From contig CAVXWX010000012.1 in assembly GCA_963765555.1 (NCBI GenBank), forward strand, positions 1 through 64,000: 64,000 nucleotides of DNA, in the 5' to 3' direction. The notes under the pieces were generated by a model. That model did no database searches, had not been told where the DNA came from, and worked only from the letters and a program-made list of their open reading frames with translations. The position numbers and the translations under genes are program-made. Source of the stretch: JL08 sp963765555. Lineage in GTDB: Bacteria > Pseudomonadota > Alphaproteobacteria > Rhodobacterales > Rhodobacteraceae. Numbering within the stretch: position 1 is the stretch's first letter; each line of letters starts with the position of its first letter. Shown piece by piece: positions 25,900 through 35,156 of this stretch.

Positions 25900-26251
25900 G
25901 TTCTTTTTCCTCATAAATAGTCCATTTTTCTCTGCCGTTCGAAAAGAAATGCGCGCTTGGCAAAAAGCTAGTGGGGCAGAATATTTACAGGCTAACCCGA
26001 CAGCATTCAAAATACCATGCATCGTGGCGTCAATCTATTTCAGGTAGAACAGCAGCTTGGGTTGCTTCGCTATTCATAGAACTAAAGTTGCCAGTATTTT
26101 TCCGTCTAAATGCATCGGTATATCATGAAAAACAGGAAATCGGGATGGTCACACGCGCCGCGGTTTACGCAGTCAGAACAGCCAGTTACAATTGTCGCGT
26201 CCCTGGAAAGACGGAGATCGGCAATCTCACTTTCTTGCACTGTCAGTTTTC

Positions 26252-27256
26252 CTACCGGCGTGCACGCGTTTCGGAGGGTAATTCCCCGAAACGCTCGCCA
26301 TAAACGCGCGCGAAGCGGCCAAGATGCCGGAACCCGCAGGCGAGCGCCGCATCCGTCACAGATTTGCCGTCATCGGGCGCCAGCAGCATAGCACGCGCCT
26401 CATCAAGCCGGAACGAAGTCAAAACCTGCAACGGTGTCATGGACACTGCATCCTTAAAGGCTTGTTCCAGTGTTCGGTTGCTTAAACCGCAGGCTCTGGC
26501 AACTTCGGTAATCATCACGATGTCAGACAAGTTCGCCCGCATGTATTCCATCGCACGCTTAACATGCCGACCTTTGGTTGAAAGTGACGCAATCTGAGGA
26601 AGGTGGAATAGGCCTGCGTCGTCCAACAACTCGACCACTTTTTCCGAGACAAACTGGCTCCACTGCGTGTGGACCCCCGGCAAGTCCAGCCGCCGCGAAC
26701 CCCGAGCAATCTCGGAATACATCGCCATACAACCATGGACTAATTCACCGGACAGTTGATGCTTCTGATGGCTAAGTGCGAAGCTAAAAGAATTCGTGCG
26801 ATTTGCCTGACGAAGTGGAATGCCCATGCGCTCTGCTGCATTGGCGATTTCCGAGAAGGGGACGACTACCGGTACACCTAAGAACTCATCTCCATTCGGT
26901 GAAAAAACTTCAGTTTTGCGGCGATTAGGCGAAAACAATAGAGCACTTACGTTGGCAAGGGCTTCGTGCTCCTTACGATTTGCAGAAGACCTGAGATACC
27001 CCTGAAGCGGCACCACAATGGAAACGCCGAAACTCTCTCTTACCTCAACCTCGTGACCGGTAGATCGCACTTGACCGACAACCATATTACCGATTGAGTA
27101 TTTTGATATCGTCGCTTTGCCTTGAGCCTTGTCGGACAGGCGAAACACGTCCGGACTAGAAAACAGACTTTCCCTGGAATTACGGCCCGGCCGATTGTCG
27201 TAGCATGAAATACGTTTGAATTTCGACAACGTCTTCACAATCCCACTGATGCTCAA
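26252..27256 (-). CDS. AraC-family transcriptional regulator
   Basis: This protein has up to 334 residues. The N-terminal 200 residues resemble the AraC-binding-like domain (VSIVVPLQGYLRSSANRKEH). The C-terminal 100 residues carry two helix-turn-helix motifs (VARACGLSNRTLEQAFKD and VTDAALACGFRHLGRFARVYGERFG). The annotated start (TTG 27256) is uncertain; GTG 27238 is an alternative. It is divergent from the phospholipase-D-like gene at 27644, which it may regulate. The region is visibly more AT-rich than its surroundings. Confidence 0.88.
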   Translation of the reverse strand: MSISGIVKTLSKFKRISCYDNRPGRNSRESLFSSPDVFRLSDKAQGKATISKYSIGNMVVGQVRSTGHEVEVRESFGVSIVVPLQGYLRSSANRKEHEALANVSALLFSPNRRKTEVFSPNGDEFLGVPVVVPFSEIANAAERMGIPLRQANRTNSFSFALSHQKHQLSGELVHGCMAMYSEIARGSRRLDLPGVHTQWSQFVSEKVVELLDDAGLFHLPQIASLSTKGRHVKRAMEYMRANLSDIVMITEVARACGLSNRTLEQAFKDAVSMTPLQVLTSFRLDEARAMLLAPDDGKSVTDAALACGFRHLGRFARVYGERFGELPSETRARR

Positions 27257-27643
27257 GAAAAAGTCAAACCAACACTCGTCTTTTTCAATTTCGCTATCTT
27301 TTCAACATAGCTTCAAAAATCTGGAATTCCAGATCATTTACTCGTTTCAGTTGTACCACTTCACAGGAAAGCGTTGCCGCAAGGTAAAGCGCTTTGATTC
27401 GCTATTGCGTGTTAGGTGTTGCCCATTGTTGAGCCAATTGGCGCCCATCCTGAGCTGGCGTTCTCCGTGTGATGTCAAATGCCTGTCAGCAATCGTTTCC
27501 AAATCCCCCTGTGCAAGGATCAATAGTTTGATGTGCCCCTAGTTTTGTAGTCTAAACTGCAGGCCGCTCTCCGTCCCCACCACGGTTTACGCAGGTGGTC
27601 TCCGAAGTTACGGTGTATAGGTTTGAAGGACAAAGAAATTGCC
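27257..27643. other. Intergenic region between regulator and PLD-like gene, AT-rich
   Basis: This is the divergent promoter region of about 390 bp. A minus-strand open stretch (27347-27536) has coding-like words but no start codon or recognisable family, so it may be a gene remnant. No clear operator dyad was found. Confidence 0.35.
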
Positions 27644-29161
27644 ATGAAACCGAAATTGTTTTCGAGACTTCTTTTGCTTGCATTTTCGGGCTTCCTGACA
27701 GCGTGTACAGAACTACGACCCGTAGATTTGCCATCGCAATCTACGAGTTCACCATCGACAACCGGCGTCTGGCCGGAACTTGACAGTATTTATGCGGGTG
27801 ACTGGCAGCTGCCTTTGAATGAAGGGCGAGTAGCGCTTGAGTGGCGTCTTCGCGCGATTGATTCCGCAACGCAATCTATCGACTTGCAAAGTTTCATATG
27901 GATGTTGGACAAGTCAGGAAGCCTAATCCATGATCGACTAATTCGGGCTGCAGACCGTGGAGTGGACGTCAAAATCCTGATTGACGACTCCTTCCTTGCA
28001 GGAGCAGACCGACAAACACTCGCGCTTCACGAACATGAAAACATCCAATACCGAGTGTACAATCCGTACAAACGTCGATCCACCAATGCAATCACCAGAC
28101 AAATCCTTAACCTGTCAGAGTTTCATCGCTTGGATCACAGGATGCACAACAAAACCATGGTTGTCGACAATCAGGTCGCAATTATTGGCGGTCGCAACCT
28201 TGCCGACGAATACTTTGGTATAGATCAGGATTATAATTTCCGGGATATGGAGTTGATGATCGGCGGTCCGGTCGTTCCAGAAATATCAATGTCTTTTGAC
28301 AACTACTGGAATGATCAATGGTCCTTTCCAATTGATGCCGTTAGTCACCTGAGGACACGAAACACTGCGCGAAGTGCGATCAGCCAAAGAGCACAGACCT
28401 TGTCCTCTTTCTTCCCAGTTTTGGATGATGCGCAACGGGATCAAATTTGGCGTCAGACCGTTCGGCAATCATTCCGAGGGACTACGATGCTCTACGTGGA
28501 CAAACCGCCCGGTGTGGCTCCAGACGCGGCAGAGGACAGACCTGTTCAGGTCGCTGGCGAACTTGCGCAACTGATAAACAGTGCGCGTCAGGAAGTTGTG
28601 ATCGTATCAGCATACTTGATTCCGACTCCGACCATCACCGCTGTCTTACGAAACGCCGCGCAACGGGGTGTAAGTGTGCGGATTCTGACAAACTCCATCA
28701 ACTCAAACAATCACGTATCGGCATACGCGGCCTATCGAACTCACGTCGCAGAGCTAATGACTTTTGGTACCCAGATTCATGAATTGCGCGCAGATGGGAA
28801 AGGTAGATCACGATACATTCTGCCACCGATAAGTGAAAAGAAACTGGGCCTGCATGCCAAATACATGATTGTGGACGGCAGTCGCGTTTTTGTAGGCAGC
28901 TCTAACTTGGACCCAAGATCCTTACGGATTAACACGGAGATTGGTTTGGTCGTCGAAAGCCGTGCACTGAGCGAGAGGCTGCTGAAGCTGACCGAACCCG
29001 ATTTCGCGGCGACTAGTTCGTGGCAACTAACGCTGACCTCTGAAGGTAAAATAAACTGGATCGGGGACGGCGGTATTTTGGTTTCCGAGCCGGCGAGTCA
29101 CGGATTCCAAAAGATGGAGGAATGGTTTTTTGCACATCTTCCGATAGAAGCGGAACTATAG
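27644..29161 (+). CDS. Phospholipase D / cardiolipin synthase-like lipoprotein
   Basis: This 505-residue protein starts at ATG 27644 (AAGGA upstream) with a signal peptide and lipobox FLTAC. Two HKD catalytic motifs are present: HNKTMVVDNQVAIIGGRN (near residue 170) and HAKYMIVDGSRVFVGSSN (near 405). Both are followed by conserved Asn or Ser and Asp. This is the layout of periplasmic YmdC/ClsC-type and PLD-family phosphatidyltransferases. The lipobox places it on the periplasmic face. It may hydrolyse or transfer phosphatidyl groups. Possibly controlled by the adjacent AraC regulator. Confidence 0.87.
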   Translation: MKPKLFSRLLLLAFSGFLTACTELRPVDLPSQSTSSPSTTGVWPELDSIYAGDWQLPLNEGRVALEWRLRAIDSATQSIDLQSFIWMLDKSGSLIHDRLIRAADRGVDVKILIDDSFLAGADRQTLALHEHENIQYRVYNPYKRRSTNAITRQILNLSEFHRLDHRMHNKTMVVDNQVAIIGGRNLADEYFGIDQDYNFRDMELMIGGPVVPEISMSFDNYWNDQWSFPIDAVSHLRTRNTARSAISQRAQTLSSFFPVLDDAQRDQIWRQTVRQSFRGTTMLYVDKPPGVAPDAAEDRPVQVAGELAQLINSARQEVVIVSAYLIPTPTITAVLRNAAQRGVSVRILTNSINSNNHVSAYAAYRTHVAELMTFGTQIHELRADGKGRSRYILPPISEKKLGLHAKYMIVDGSRVFVGSSNLDPRSLRINTEIGLVVESRALSERLLKLTEPDFAATSSWQLTLTSEGKINWIGDGGILVSEPASHGFQKMEEWFFAHLPIEAEL

Positions 29162-29395
29162 AAGCTTCATACCGAAGTGCCTTCTATTCGGTCTCGCAAG
29201 CCGAGAATGGTAGCAACGTCGGGCAAAGGTTGAAAGTTTAATCAAATGCACACATCCGGAAACTCCTTATTAGTTTAACCAGCCCGTGAACAAGTGTCGG
29301 GGAGTACATCTTCAGGTTTTTTGGAACCAATTGCGGCGATAGCTATTTGAGAGTTTTGATTCGAACCGTTTGGTCGGATTAATGAGTTCTCCGAG

Positions 29396-30583
29396 CTATG
29401 AATTGGCGGACTTGGGAGACTTCAATTTTCCGGCCATCACCTCGGCTGCTGCGCGCAAGGGATCGTCTGAAAGATGCGCGTAGCGTTGCGTCGTCATTGG
29501 ATTGGTGTGACCTAGCAAACGTCCCACAATTGCCAGACTGAGTCCGCTGGACACAAGCTGCGAGGCGTGTGTGTGCCGATTATCATGGATGCGGTAGTCA
29601 TGTATATCTGCGTCAGACAATATCGCGCGCCAGAACTTTTTCAGATCAACAATCGGCTTGTCCTTCGATCGGCCCGGAAAAACAATCTCTGAAGAGCTTC
29701 CCTCCATAGCCTTGATCCCAGACAGAAGAGCGACGGCAGCCTTTGAAAGCGGCAAGTGCTCAGTCCGTTTCTGCTTGGTGTGATGTGACGGTTTGATCCA
29801 AACTCCACGATCAAGGTCAAAGTCCTGCCACCGTGCGGTCAAAACCTCGCCGATCCGTGCGCCAGTGAGAAGCTGTAACCGAATGGCGTTGGCCACTTTC
29901 TGGTTCGGGTGTTTGTCCAGAGCTTCGCCAAGCCTCGCCAGTTCATCCACCGACAACCATCGATGCCGTTTTTCCTCATGGAACTTTTCTACGCCCCTTA
30001 CAGGGTTGTCAGATCTAAAACCCCACTTAATTGCCAGTTCGAACATTTTGGAGAGCAAGGCCAGAGTGCGGTTGGCTTGATACGGCGTCGCTTTAAGAGA
30101 ATTATGAAAAGACTGAATCTGCTTGTGCCCGATTTCCGCAACTTTTTGAGTTGCAAAAACTGGTAGGATCAATCGGTTTAGCATGGATCTATCATTAGCA
30201 ACGCTCTTTGGACGTTTCTTGGGTAAGGCGTGAAGCTCAAGATACTGCTCGCTGAGATAGCTGAATGTGGGTGCACTCCGGACTTGTGCTGCTTCTGCAA
30301 CCGGGTCTCCACCACGCATTACATCTGCCAATAATCCAGTTGCGATGGATTTCGCCTGTGCGAACGACATCAGCGGTCCGTGTTGCCCGATTGTCTTTCT
30401 TCGCGACCGCCCTGTCGTACGCGTTCGGTACTGAACGATGTAGGACTTAGTAGCGTTGGGTTTTATCCGAATTCCAAACCCTGGCAGCGAAGTATCCCAG
30501 AATAGGCGCTCTACAGCGGGAACCGGTAGGTTGTCGACAACCGATTTCGACAATCTCAATTTTGGCATTGCATGGTTTACCAT
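29396..30583 (-). CDS. Tyrosine-type site-specific integrase
   Basis: This 395-residue protein has an N-terminal arm-binding domain (DUF4102; LPGFGIRIKPNATKSYIVQY), a core SAM-like domain (about 100-200), and the catalytic domain. Catalytic residues visible are Arg in LLTGARIGEVLTARW, His-x-x-Arg in HDNRHTHASQ, His in LLGHTNPMTTQRYAHL, and the Tyr nucleophile in that same segment. It lies 157 bp from a tRNA-Lys 3' fragment, so it very likely integrated this island there. ATG 30568 is an alternative start. Confidence 0.93.
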   Translation of the reverse strand: MVNHAMPKLRLSKSVVDNLPVPAVERLFWDTSLPGFGIRIKPNATKSYIVQYRTRTTGRSRRKTIGQHGPLMSFAQAKSIATGLLADVMRGGDPVAEAAQVRSAPTFSYLSEQYLELHALPKKRPKSVANDRSMLNRLILPVFATQKVAEIGHKQIQSFHNSLKATPYQANRTLALLSKMFELAIKWGFRSDNPVRGVEKFHEEKRHRWLSVDELARLGEALDKHPNQKVANAIRLQLLTGARIGEVLTARWQDFDLDRGVWIKPSHHTKQKRTEHLPLSKAAVALLSGIKAMEGSSSEIVFPGRSKDKPIVDLKKFWRAILSDADIHDYRIHDNRHTHASQLVSSGLSLAIVGRLLGHTNPMTTQRYAHLSDDPLRAAAEVMAGKLKSPKSANS

Positions 30584-30740
30584 CTAACTTGGGTAAGCAT
30601 AGCTAGGTAAGCATTATACGGTGAGATTAAAAGAACAATATTGTTAGGTATCGAAAAGAGTCTTTATAAAATGCATTATTATCAGATAAATAGAGTAATA
30701 CATAGTAACGCAATGATCTGAGCAGAAATATGGGCCGAAA

Positions 30741-30787
30741 GACTTTTAATCAGTAGGTCTCCGGTTCGAACCCGGACGGGCTCACCA
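30741..30787 (+). repeat. tRNA-Lys 3' fragment: island attachment site
   Basis: These 47 bp equal the 3' half of a tRNA-Lys(UUU): anticodon loop CTTTTAA, variable loop, a perfect T-stem around TTCGAAC, the 3' acceptor strand CGGGCTC, then A and CCA. No matching 5' half (acceptor GAGCCCG, D-arm) lies upstream. It is therefore a target-site duplication left by tRNA-directed integration rather than a working tRNA. The intact gene and the other end should lie outside the window. Confidence 0.85.
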
Positions 30788-30842
30788 TTTTCATCAAGAT
30801 ATGATGCACGCGCGGCACGTCTTTCGGGCACAGGCGCAAAGA

Positions 30843-31505
30843 TCAGGGCGATTGATCCGGTGTGCGTGTGCGGGCAAGTAGAAAGGTCGCCAGACAGCCT
30901 GCAAAAAACCCACCCAGATGTGTTTCCCATGCAAGCTGGCCACCTGTACTCCAATACATGACCACATTCAGCAGGATAAGAAGCGTGATGGGCCACAATA
31001 TGGCAAAGGCCAGAGTCTTCAGGCCCGGTCGTTCGGATATGGTTGCAGAGACATCAAGGACGATCCAGGCCCCCGCAAGCCCGAACAACCCGCCAGACGC
31101 CCCGACCATTGGCTGGATGGTCGTCCCGAACCACCCGAACCCGAGCGCGCCGCCGAAAATGGCTGCGATATAAACAAACAAGAACCGGTACGTACCGATC
31201 GACGCAGAAATCGACCCGCCCAAGGTAAACAGGGTAATCATGTTCACCACCAAATGACCAAGACCGGCGTGCAAAAACGCGTATGTCACAAACATGGAAT
31301 ATGGCTGGAACGAATAGTTCGGGCGCCAACCTTGCAGCAGTCCGGCCCAAAACGCCCCGTTCTGATAGGTCAGGGAGCGCAGTCGGGTACTTCCCCACAG
31401 GCCCCAATCCGCCCCTTGCAAGACAAGTTCGGGGACAACACACAGGACGATCAGAAGATACACCATCCAAGGGCGACCTTCAGAGGGGGAAGTTTGATCC
31501 GTCAT
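30843..31505 (-). CDS. Rhomboid-family intramembrane serine protease
   Basis: This 220-residue protein has six predicted transmembrane helices. The catalytic serine motif GASGG contains S137, and the partner His lies in WETHLGGFFAG near residue 195. HxxxN (HLVVNM, about 84-89) precedes it, as in bacterial rhomboids. Such proteases cleave transmembrane helices of substrate proteins in the inner membrane. First gene to the right of the tRNA fragment and part of the presumed chromosomal backbone. Confidence 0.9.
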   Translation of the reverse strand: MTDQTSPSEGRPWMVYLLIVLCVVPELVLQGADWGLWGSTRLRSLTYQNGAFWAGLLQGWRPNYSFQPYSMFVTYAFLHAGLGHLVVNMITLFTLGGSISASIGTYRFLFVYIAAIFGGALGFGWFGTTIQPMVGASGGLFGLAGAWIVLDVSATISERPGLKTLAFAILWPITLLILLNVVMYWSTGGQLAWETHLGGFFAGCLATFLLARTRTPDQSP

Positions 31506-31541
31506 TGTGTGATTGAAACAGGTTCACCGCGCCTTTGCACG

Positions 31542-32927
31542 TCAACGCAACAGATCGAATTCACGCCGCAACGTCACAAAGATCGATTGTGAATCCGCCT
31601 CGCCGACGTTCTGTTCATCCCGGATGCGATAACTGACGCCGGAACTCAGTGTCCAATCCTGAGTCAGTGCATGATTGTAGCTGATCGACAGGTCAGTACG
31701 GTTCACATCGTTCGCATTGTCAAATTCCGACGCGCCATAACTCGCGTCAAATCCGATGCTCGACACGGAATTGATATCGTACAAGTACCCAAGAGCGACA
31801 GTCGTGAACAGGCGTTCTTCATCTTCGCTGTTGCTTGAAACTTGCCGGTCCAGTCGCGCAAACATGCGGCCAGTGGGCAGATTACGCTGCCAGTTCAAGC
31901 TGCCGACAACGTTGGCGTCAAAGGTATCACTGTCTGTGACGCCAATACTGTAAGACAAGGACCCAAGCGGGATTGGCATCATCCGCGCGAACAACAACGT
32001 CGCGCGGCGACCGTTTTCGTTTTGCGTGACATCAAAGGAGGTTTCGACCGATCCCGAAGACAAATCCCGAGACCAGGTCAGGCTGCCAATGATACCTTCG
32101 TCCACTTCCGAAACGCCGAATTCCTCGGTGTCTGTTTCAGAATAACCGATTGAACCCACAATACGCGTTGTTGGCGAAATCGCATGATCTGCGCCAACAC
32201 TCAGAGAGGTGGTACGTCGGTCCGTCTGTTCTGTATTATCAGAGGTAAAGCGGTTGTATTCGGCATCGATGAAAGCCGTTGTAACAGACGAGAACCGGAA
32301 CAGGATACTGCCGCCAGCACCCAACCGTTCGAAATCGTCCAAGCTGGAGCCGGCAGACAAATTCCGGTATGTGGTCTGCGCTCCATCCACAAAGAATACA
32401 AACCCGATCGGGTCCTGCAATCCTGTTTCGATCCGTGCATTGGCACGGGCCACTTCACGCGTTCCGGTTCCGTTCAGGCCTTCGAAATCGTCCGGCAACA
32501 CGATCACGCCGTTTTCGTCCTCGAAATCGGACAGCGACCGGTCAAACGAGACATCGCTTTCGGCATAGCTCGCGCCGAATGAAAGAAGTGCGTTTGCTCC
32601 GGTTCTGGCGTAATTGAAACCGATATTCGGATCGACCAATCCGGTGTCCACACCAGGTTCCACATCGCCGTACCGCAACGCCGCGCCCAAATTGAATCGC
32701 AGGCTTTGTGTTCTTGTCTGGCTTAAAACGTTCAGGTCAAACGCAGTTGTGGAAAAGGCAGATGAACCGGATTCAGGGATATCCAAGGATAGATTGTCGC
32801 CGGCCTCGAACCGTTGTTCGACGCCAAAGGTTGCCTGCAAACCCTCAAGCTCCTGCGCGAACGCAGGCATCAATGTCACAACCAGCCCACACAAGGCCGT
32901 CGTTCCCAAATACAGCTTTCTACTCAC
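31542..32927 (-). CDS. Outer-membrane beta-barrel protein of an exopolysaccharide locus
   Basis: This 461-residue protein has a signal peptide ending at AFAQ and many alternating amphipathic beta strands, ending with FVTLRREFDLLR. The composition and position next to a Wza-like export gene match the TIGR03016-type uncharacterised outer-membrane proteins found in PEP-CTERM/XrtA EPS loci. It probably forms or supports the exit pore for the polymer. GTG start with GGGGCG upstream. It is 27 bp after the export gene, in the same operon. Confidence 0.75.
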   Translation of the reverse strand: MSRKLYLGTTALCGLVVTLMPAFAQELEGLQATFGVEQRFEAGDNLSLDIPESGSSAFSTTAFDLNVLSQTRTQSLRFNLGAALRYGDVEPGVDTGLVDPNIGFNYARTGANALLSFGASYAESDVSFDRSLSDFEDENGVIVLPDDFEGLNGTGTREVARANARIETGLQDPIGFVFFVDGAQTTYRNLSAGSSLDDFERLGAGGSILFRFSSVTTAFIDAEYNRFTSDNTEQTDRRTTSLSVGADHAISPTTRIVGSIGYSETDTEEFGVSEVDEGIIGSLTWSRDLSSGSVETSFDVTQNENGRRATLLFARMMPIPLGSLSYSIGVTDSDTFDANVVGSLNWQRNLPTGRMFARLDRQVSSNSEDEERLFTTVALGYLYDINSVSSIGFDASYGASEFDNANDVNRTDLSISYNHALTQDWTLSSGVSYRIRDEQNVGEADSQSIFVTLRREFDLLR

Positions 32928-32954
32928 GATTGCGCCCCGCTCGTGATTTTTTTG

Positions 32955-33566
32955 TTATTCGAACAGCCTTCTTTGCGGCACAATAATCACGTCGCCCGTT
33001 GCCAACGTGGTCGTACCGATGCTGCTTTGTCCTGCCAGTATGTCTTGGTAGTTGATATTGTAGACTTTCTCGCTGCCTGACTTGTCTTTGCGACGCAGTT
33101 GAATCCGCTTTGTAGCCGCAAAATCAGAGAAGCCGCCGATTTCCGCAAGAAGTTGCAATATGTTTGTCCCGCTGGACACCGAAACCTTGCCCGCATTCGC
33201 AACTTCTCCCAAGACGTAGACATCAATTGTCGACGTTCCTGAATATGTTGCAGGTGCGGGCGCAGCCACGCTGTTCACGGAAACAAAAACCGTTGGAGGC
33301 GCTGCAAAGTTCGGCGCCAGTTTACCAGCAATTTCCGCCTGAACCTGATCCACACTGCGTCCGGACGCCAGAACCGTTCCGGCCAGCGGCAACGAAATCC
33401 GGCCATCTGGCGTCACAAGAACCTGCCTGTTGATGCTCGGGTCTTCCAGCACTTCCACTTGAAGAACGTCGCCCGACTTAACGCGATAACTGTCCTGAGC
33501 TACGGCCGAAGCCGCAAAAAACGGCAAAACAAACAATGCTGCGGCGAGCGTGAAAATATGTTTCAT
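32955..33566 (-). CDS. Polysaccharide export protein (Wza/PEP-CTERM export type)
   Basis: This 203-residue protein starts at ATG 33566 with a signal peptide ending at AVAQ. A Poly_export domain (YRVKSGDVLQVEVLEDPSIN, then VTPDGRISLPLAGTV) is followed by a SLBB domain (IDVYVLGEVANAGKVSV). This is the short form typical of EPS export in this group, without the C-terminal outer-membrane helix of Wza. There is no lipobox. It should work in the periplasm with the beta-barrel protein downstream and the chain-length protein at 35157. Confidence 0.88.
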   Translation of the reverse strand: MKHIFTLAAALFVLPFFAASAVAQDSYRVKSGDVLQVEVLEDPSINRQVLVTPDGRISLPLAGTVLASGRSVDQVQAEIAGKLAPNFAAPPTVFVSVNSVAAPAPATYSGTSTIDVYVLGEVANAGKVSVSSGTNILQLLAEIGGFSDFAATKRIQLRRKDKSGSEKVYNINYQDILAGQSSIGTTTLATGDVIIVPQRRLFE

Positions 33567-33794
33567 GCTAATCTTTCTCTCGTTCCGGGCAAAACCCTTT
33601 GGCGCGAGCATAAGCACAACACTGCCTTGCAGAAAGCGAAAACGCGGAAATATTGCAAACAATGCATACAAATACCGCCAAGCCGTGCCGATGATGCAAC
33701 AGCGTTTGTAGCTTCAAAAAACAATAGCTTCCCGAATTGCCCGCAGTTTTGGCAACCGCGCAAAGGCTATCATCTTAACACTCGCTTCATCCCC

Positions 33795-33826
33795 TGTGGT
33801 CTTAATTGTGCCTTAGTAAGACCACA
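33795..33826. promoter_or_regulatory. Perfect 10-bp inverted repeat between divergent EPS genes
   Basis: The arms TGTGGTCTTA and TAAGACCACA are separated by 12 bp. The repeat lies 229 bp upstream of the export gene and 82 bp upstream of the small membrane protein gene. It could be an operator for a dimeric regulator or a hairpin in a leader RNA. No T-tract follows on either strand. Confidence 0.5.
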
Positions 33827-33907
33827 TTTGCGCGCCACCTTCGGGACAGCTGTCAGGATTAGTACTGCTTTGTTGGCCCGTGTCGCAATTCAAAGAAAGA
33901 AAATAGG

Positions 33908-34132
33908 ATGCTAAGTTTTGTTCTTCTGGGGGTAGTTGCAAGTTTCGGGGCCACTGCGACGGCTCTTTTCTACGGATTGCCCGTCTGGCTTGCCGTTTTG
34001 ATCTATATCGCAACCGGAACAACGACCCTGCTGGCGCTGGTGGGCTATGTCGCGATCCGGGAAAAACTCGTTTCGTCGTCGTCCAGCAATGGCAAAGAGT
34101 TCGAGTTTGGCATGCAGGGAACCCAAAGCTGA
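33908..34132 (+). CDS. Small two-helix membrane protein of an EPS locus
   Basis: This 74-residue protein has two membrane helices (about 3-22 and 27-50) followed by a polar tail (KLVSSSSSNGKEFEFG). It is encoded opposite to the surrounding EPS genes. I do not recognise the family. Length and composition fit a real small membrane protein, but the start has only a weak AAAGAAA site. Confidence 0.55.
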   Translation: MLSFVLLGVVASFGATATALFYGLPVWLAVLIYIATGTTTLLALVGYVAIREKLVSSSSSNGKEFEFGMQGTQS

Positions 34133-34240
34133 TTCGAATATCAGGCTGCGGTCTCGCCCAATATTTCGATTTTCCCTTCACAGCTCTAACATTTCAACGC
34201 GCTTTTTACGTCAGTTTAGCGCCAGGTTTGGCCCTAAATC

Positions 34241-35137
34241 TCAGTAGCCGTACTGCTCGCCATAGCCTTCGTGGCTTACAAGATACCGGCACTTGTTCAG
34301 CATAACGCCCAGAACGTTTGTGCGCGCGGCAAGCTCTTGTTCACACTTGTCGATCTCTTCAATTGTGGTTTTCTCGGCCTCACCGATAAGCAGGGCACAA
34401 TCAACCTGATCCAAAAACGCCATCGTATCATCGCTCGCAAACAGGGGCGGCGTATCGAAGATCATGACTTCGGGAAGATAACGCGCTTCAAGTTCGTCTA
34501 TGACTTTTCCAGCCGTTGCCCCCTGCAACAGCTCCGAAGGGTTACGCGCGGTTGTCTGATTGACAGCAAACGCCAAGTTTCGACCATAGCGCAGGATGTG
34601 ATCCTCTGGCGCTTCCTGCCCGCTCAAAGCCTTGGAAAACTGCTGGTTTCCCTCGATCCCAAGCAGCTCGGCCATGGAAGGCCGCCTTAAATCCAATTCG
34701 ATAAGCATCGTCCGTTGATCCGGAGCACGTGCAAGGCTGAAGGCCAGATTCACGCATGTCATCGTTTTACCCGCGCCCGCCGTCGGAGAGGTAATTGCAA
34801 CCCTGCGCCAGTTATTGGCGCGCATTTGATGCAACAACCGGGTTCGTAAAACATCGTAGGGAACAGCCTCGGGACCTGTTTGATATGCAACGATGCGCTT
34901 GCGTTCCAGATGGGCCTGCTTCGGATCAAATGTCTTCAGCGCGGCCCAAGCCTCGTCACGTTCTTTAAATGACATGTCCGAAGACAGGATAAGCGGGCTC
35001 TTCGCATCTTGTTCTTCGGCTGTCGGCAAAACGGACTTTGGCCTGTCAGTTTGAGCAGGCGCTTGTGAGCGCGCGGAAACGCCCTGACCTTCCCTTGCCT
35101 TACGTGCCTTGTCGATCGCTGTTTGAATGCGTTCCAT
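34241..35137 (-). CDS. CpsD/CapB-like protein tyrosine kinase of exopolysaccharide synthesis
   Basis: This 298-residue ATPase has a Walker A motif SPTAGAGKT (117-125), a Walker A'-type segment (TMLIELDLRRP) and a Walker B-like EVMIFDTPP. This is the BY-kinase pattern for chain-length control. The C-terminus HEGYGEQYGY carries three Tyr, a small phosphorylation cluster. The membrane activator is the separate Wzz-like protein encoded just upstream, 19 bp away. Matches the TyrKin type of PEP-CTERM EPS loci. AGGAAAACAG precedes ATG. Confidence 0.88.
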   Translation of the reverse strand: MERIQTAIDKARKAREGQGVSARSQAPAQTDRPKSVLPTAEEQDAKSPLILSSDMSFKERDEAWAALKTFDPKQAHLERKRIVAYQTGPEAVPYDVLRTRLLHQMRANNWRRVAITSPTAGAGKTMTCVNLAFSLARAPDQRTMLIELDLRRPSMAELLGIEGNQQFSKALSGQEAPEDHILRYGRNLAFAVNQTTARNPSELLQGATAGKVIDELEARYLPEVMIFDTPPLFASDDTMAFLDQVDCALLIGEAEKTTIEEIDKCEQELAARTNVLGVMLNKCRYLVSHEGYGEQYGY

Positions 35138-35156
35138 CTGTTTTCCTACTCGTACT

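Noticed and set aside
27347..27536. Coding-like minus-strand stretch between araC and the PLD-like gene
   Set aside because: No start codon, ribosome site or recognisable family.
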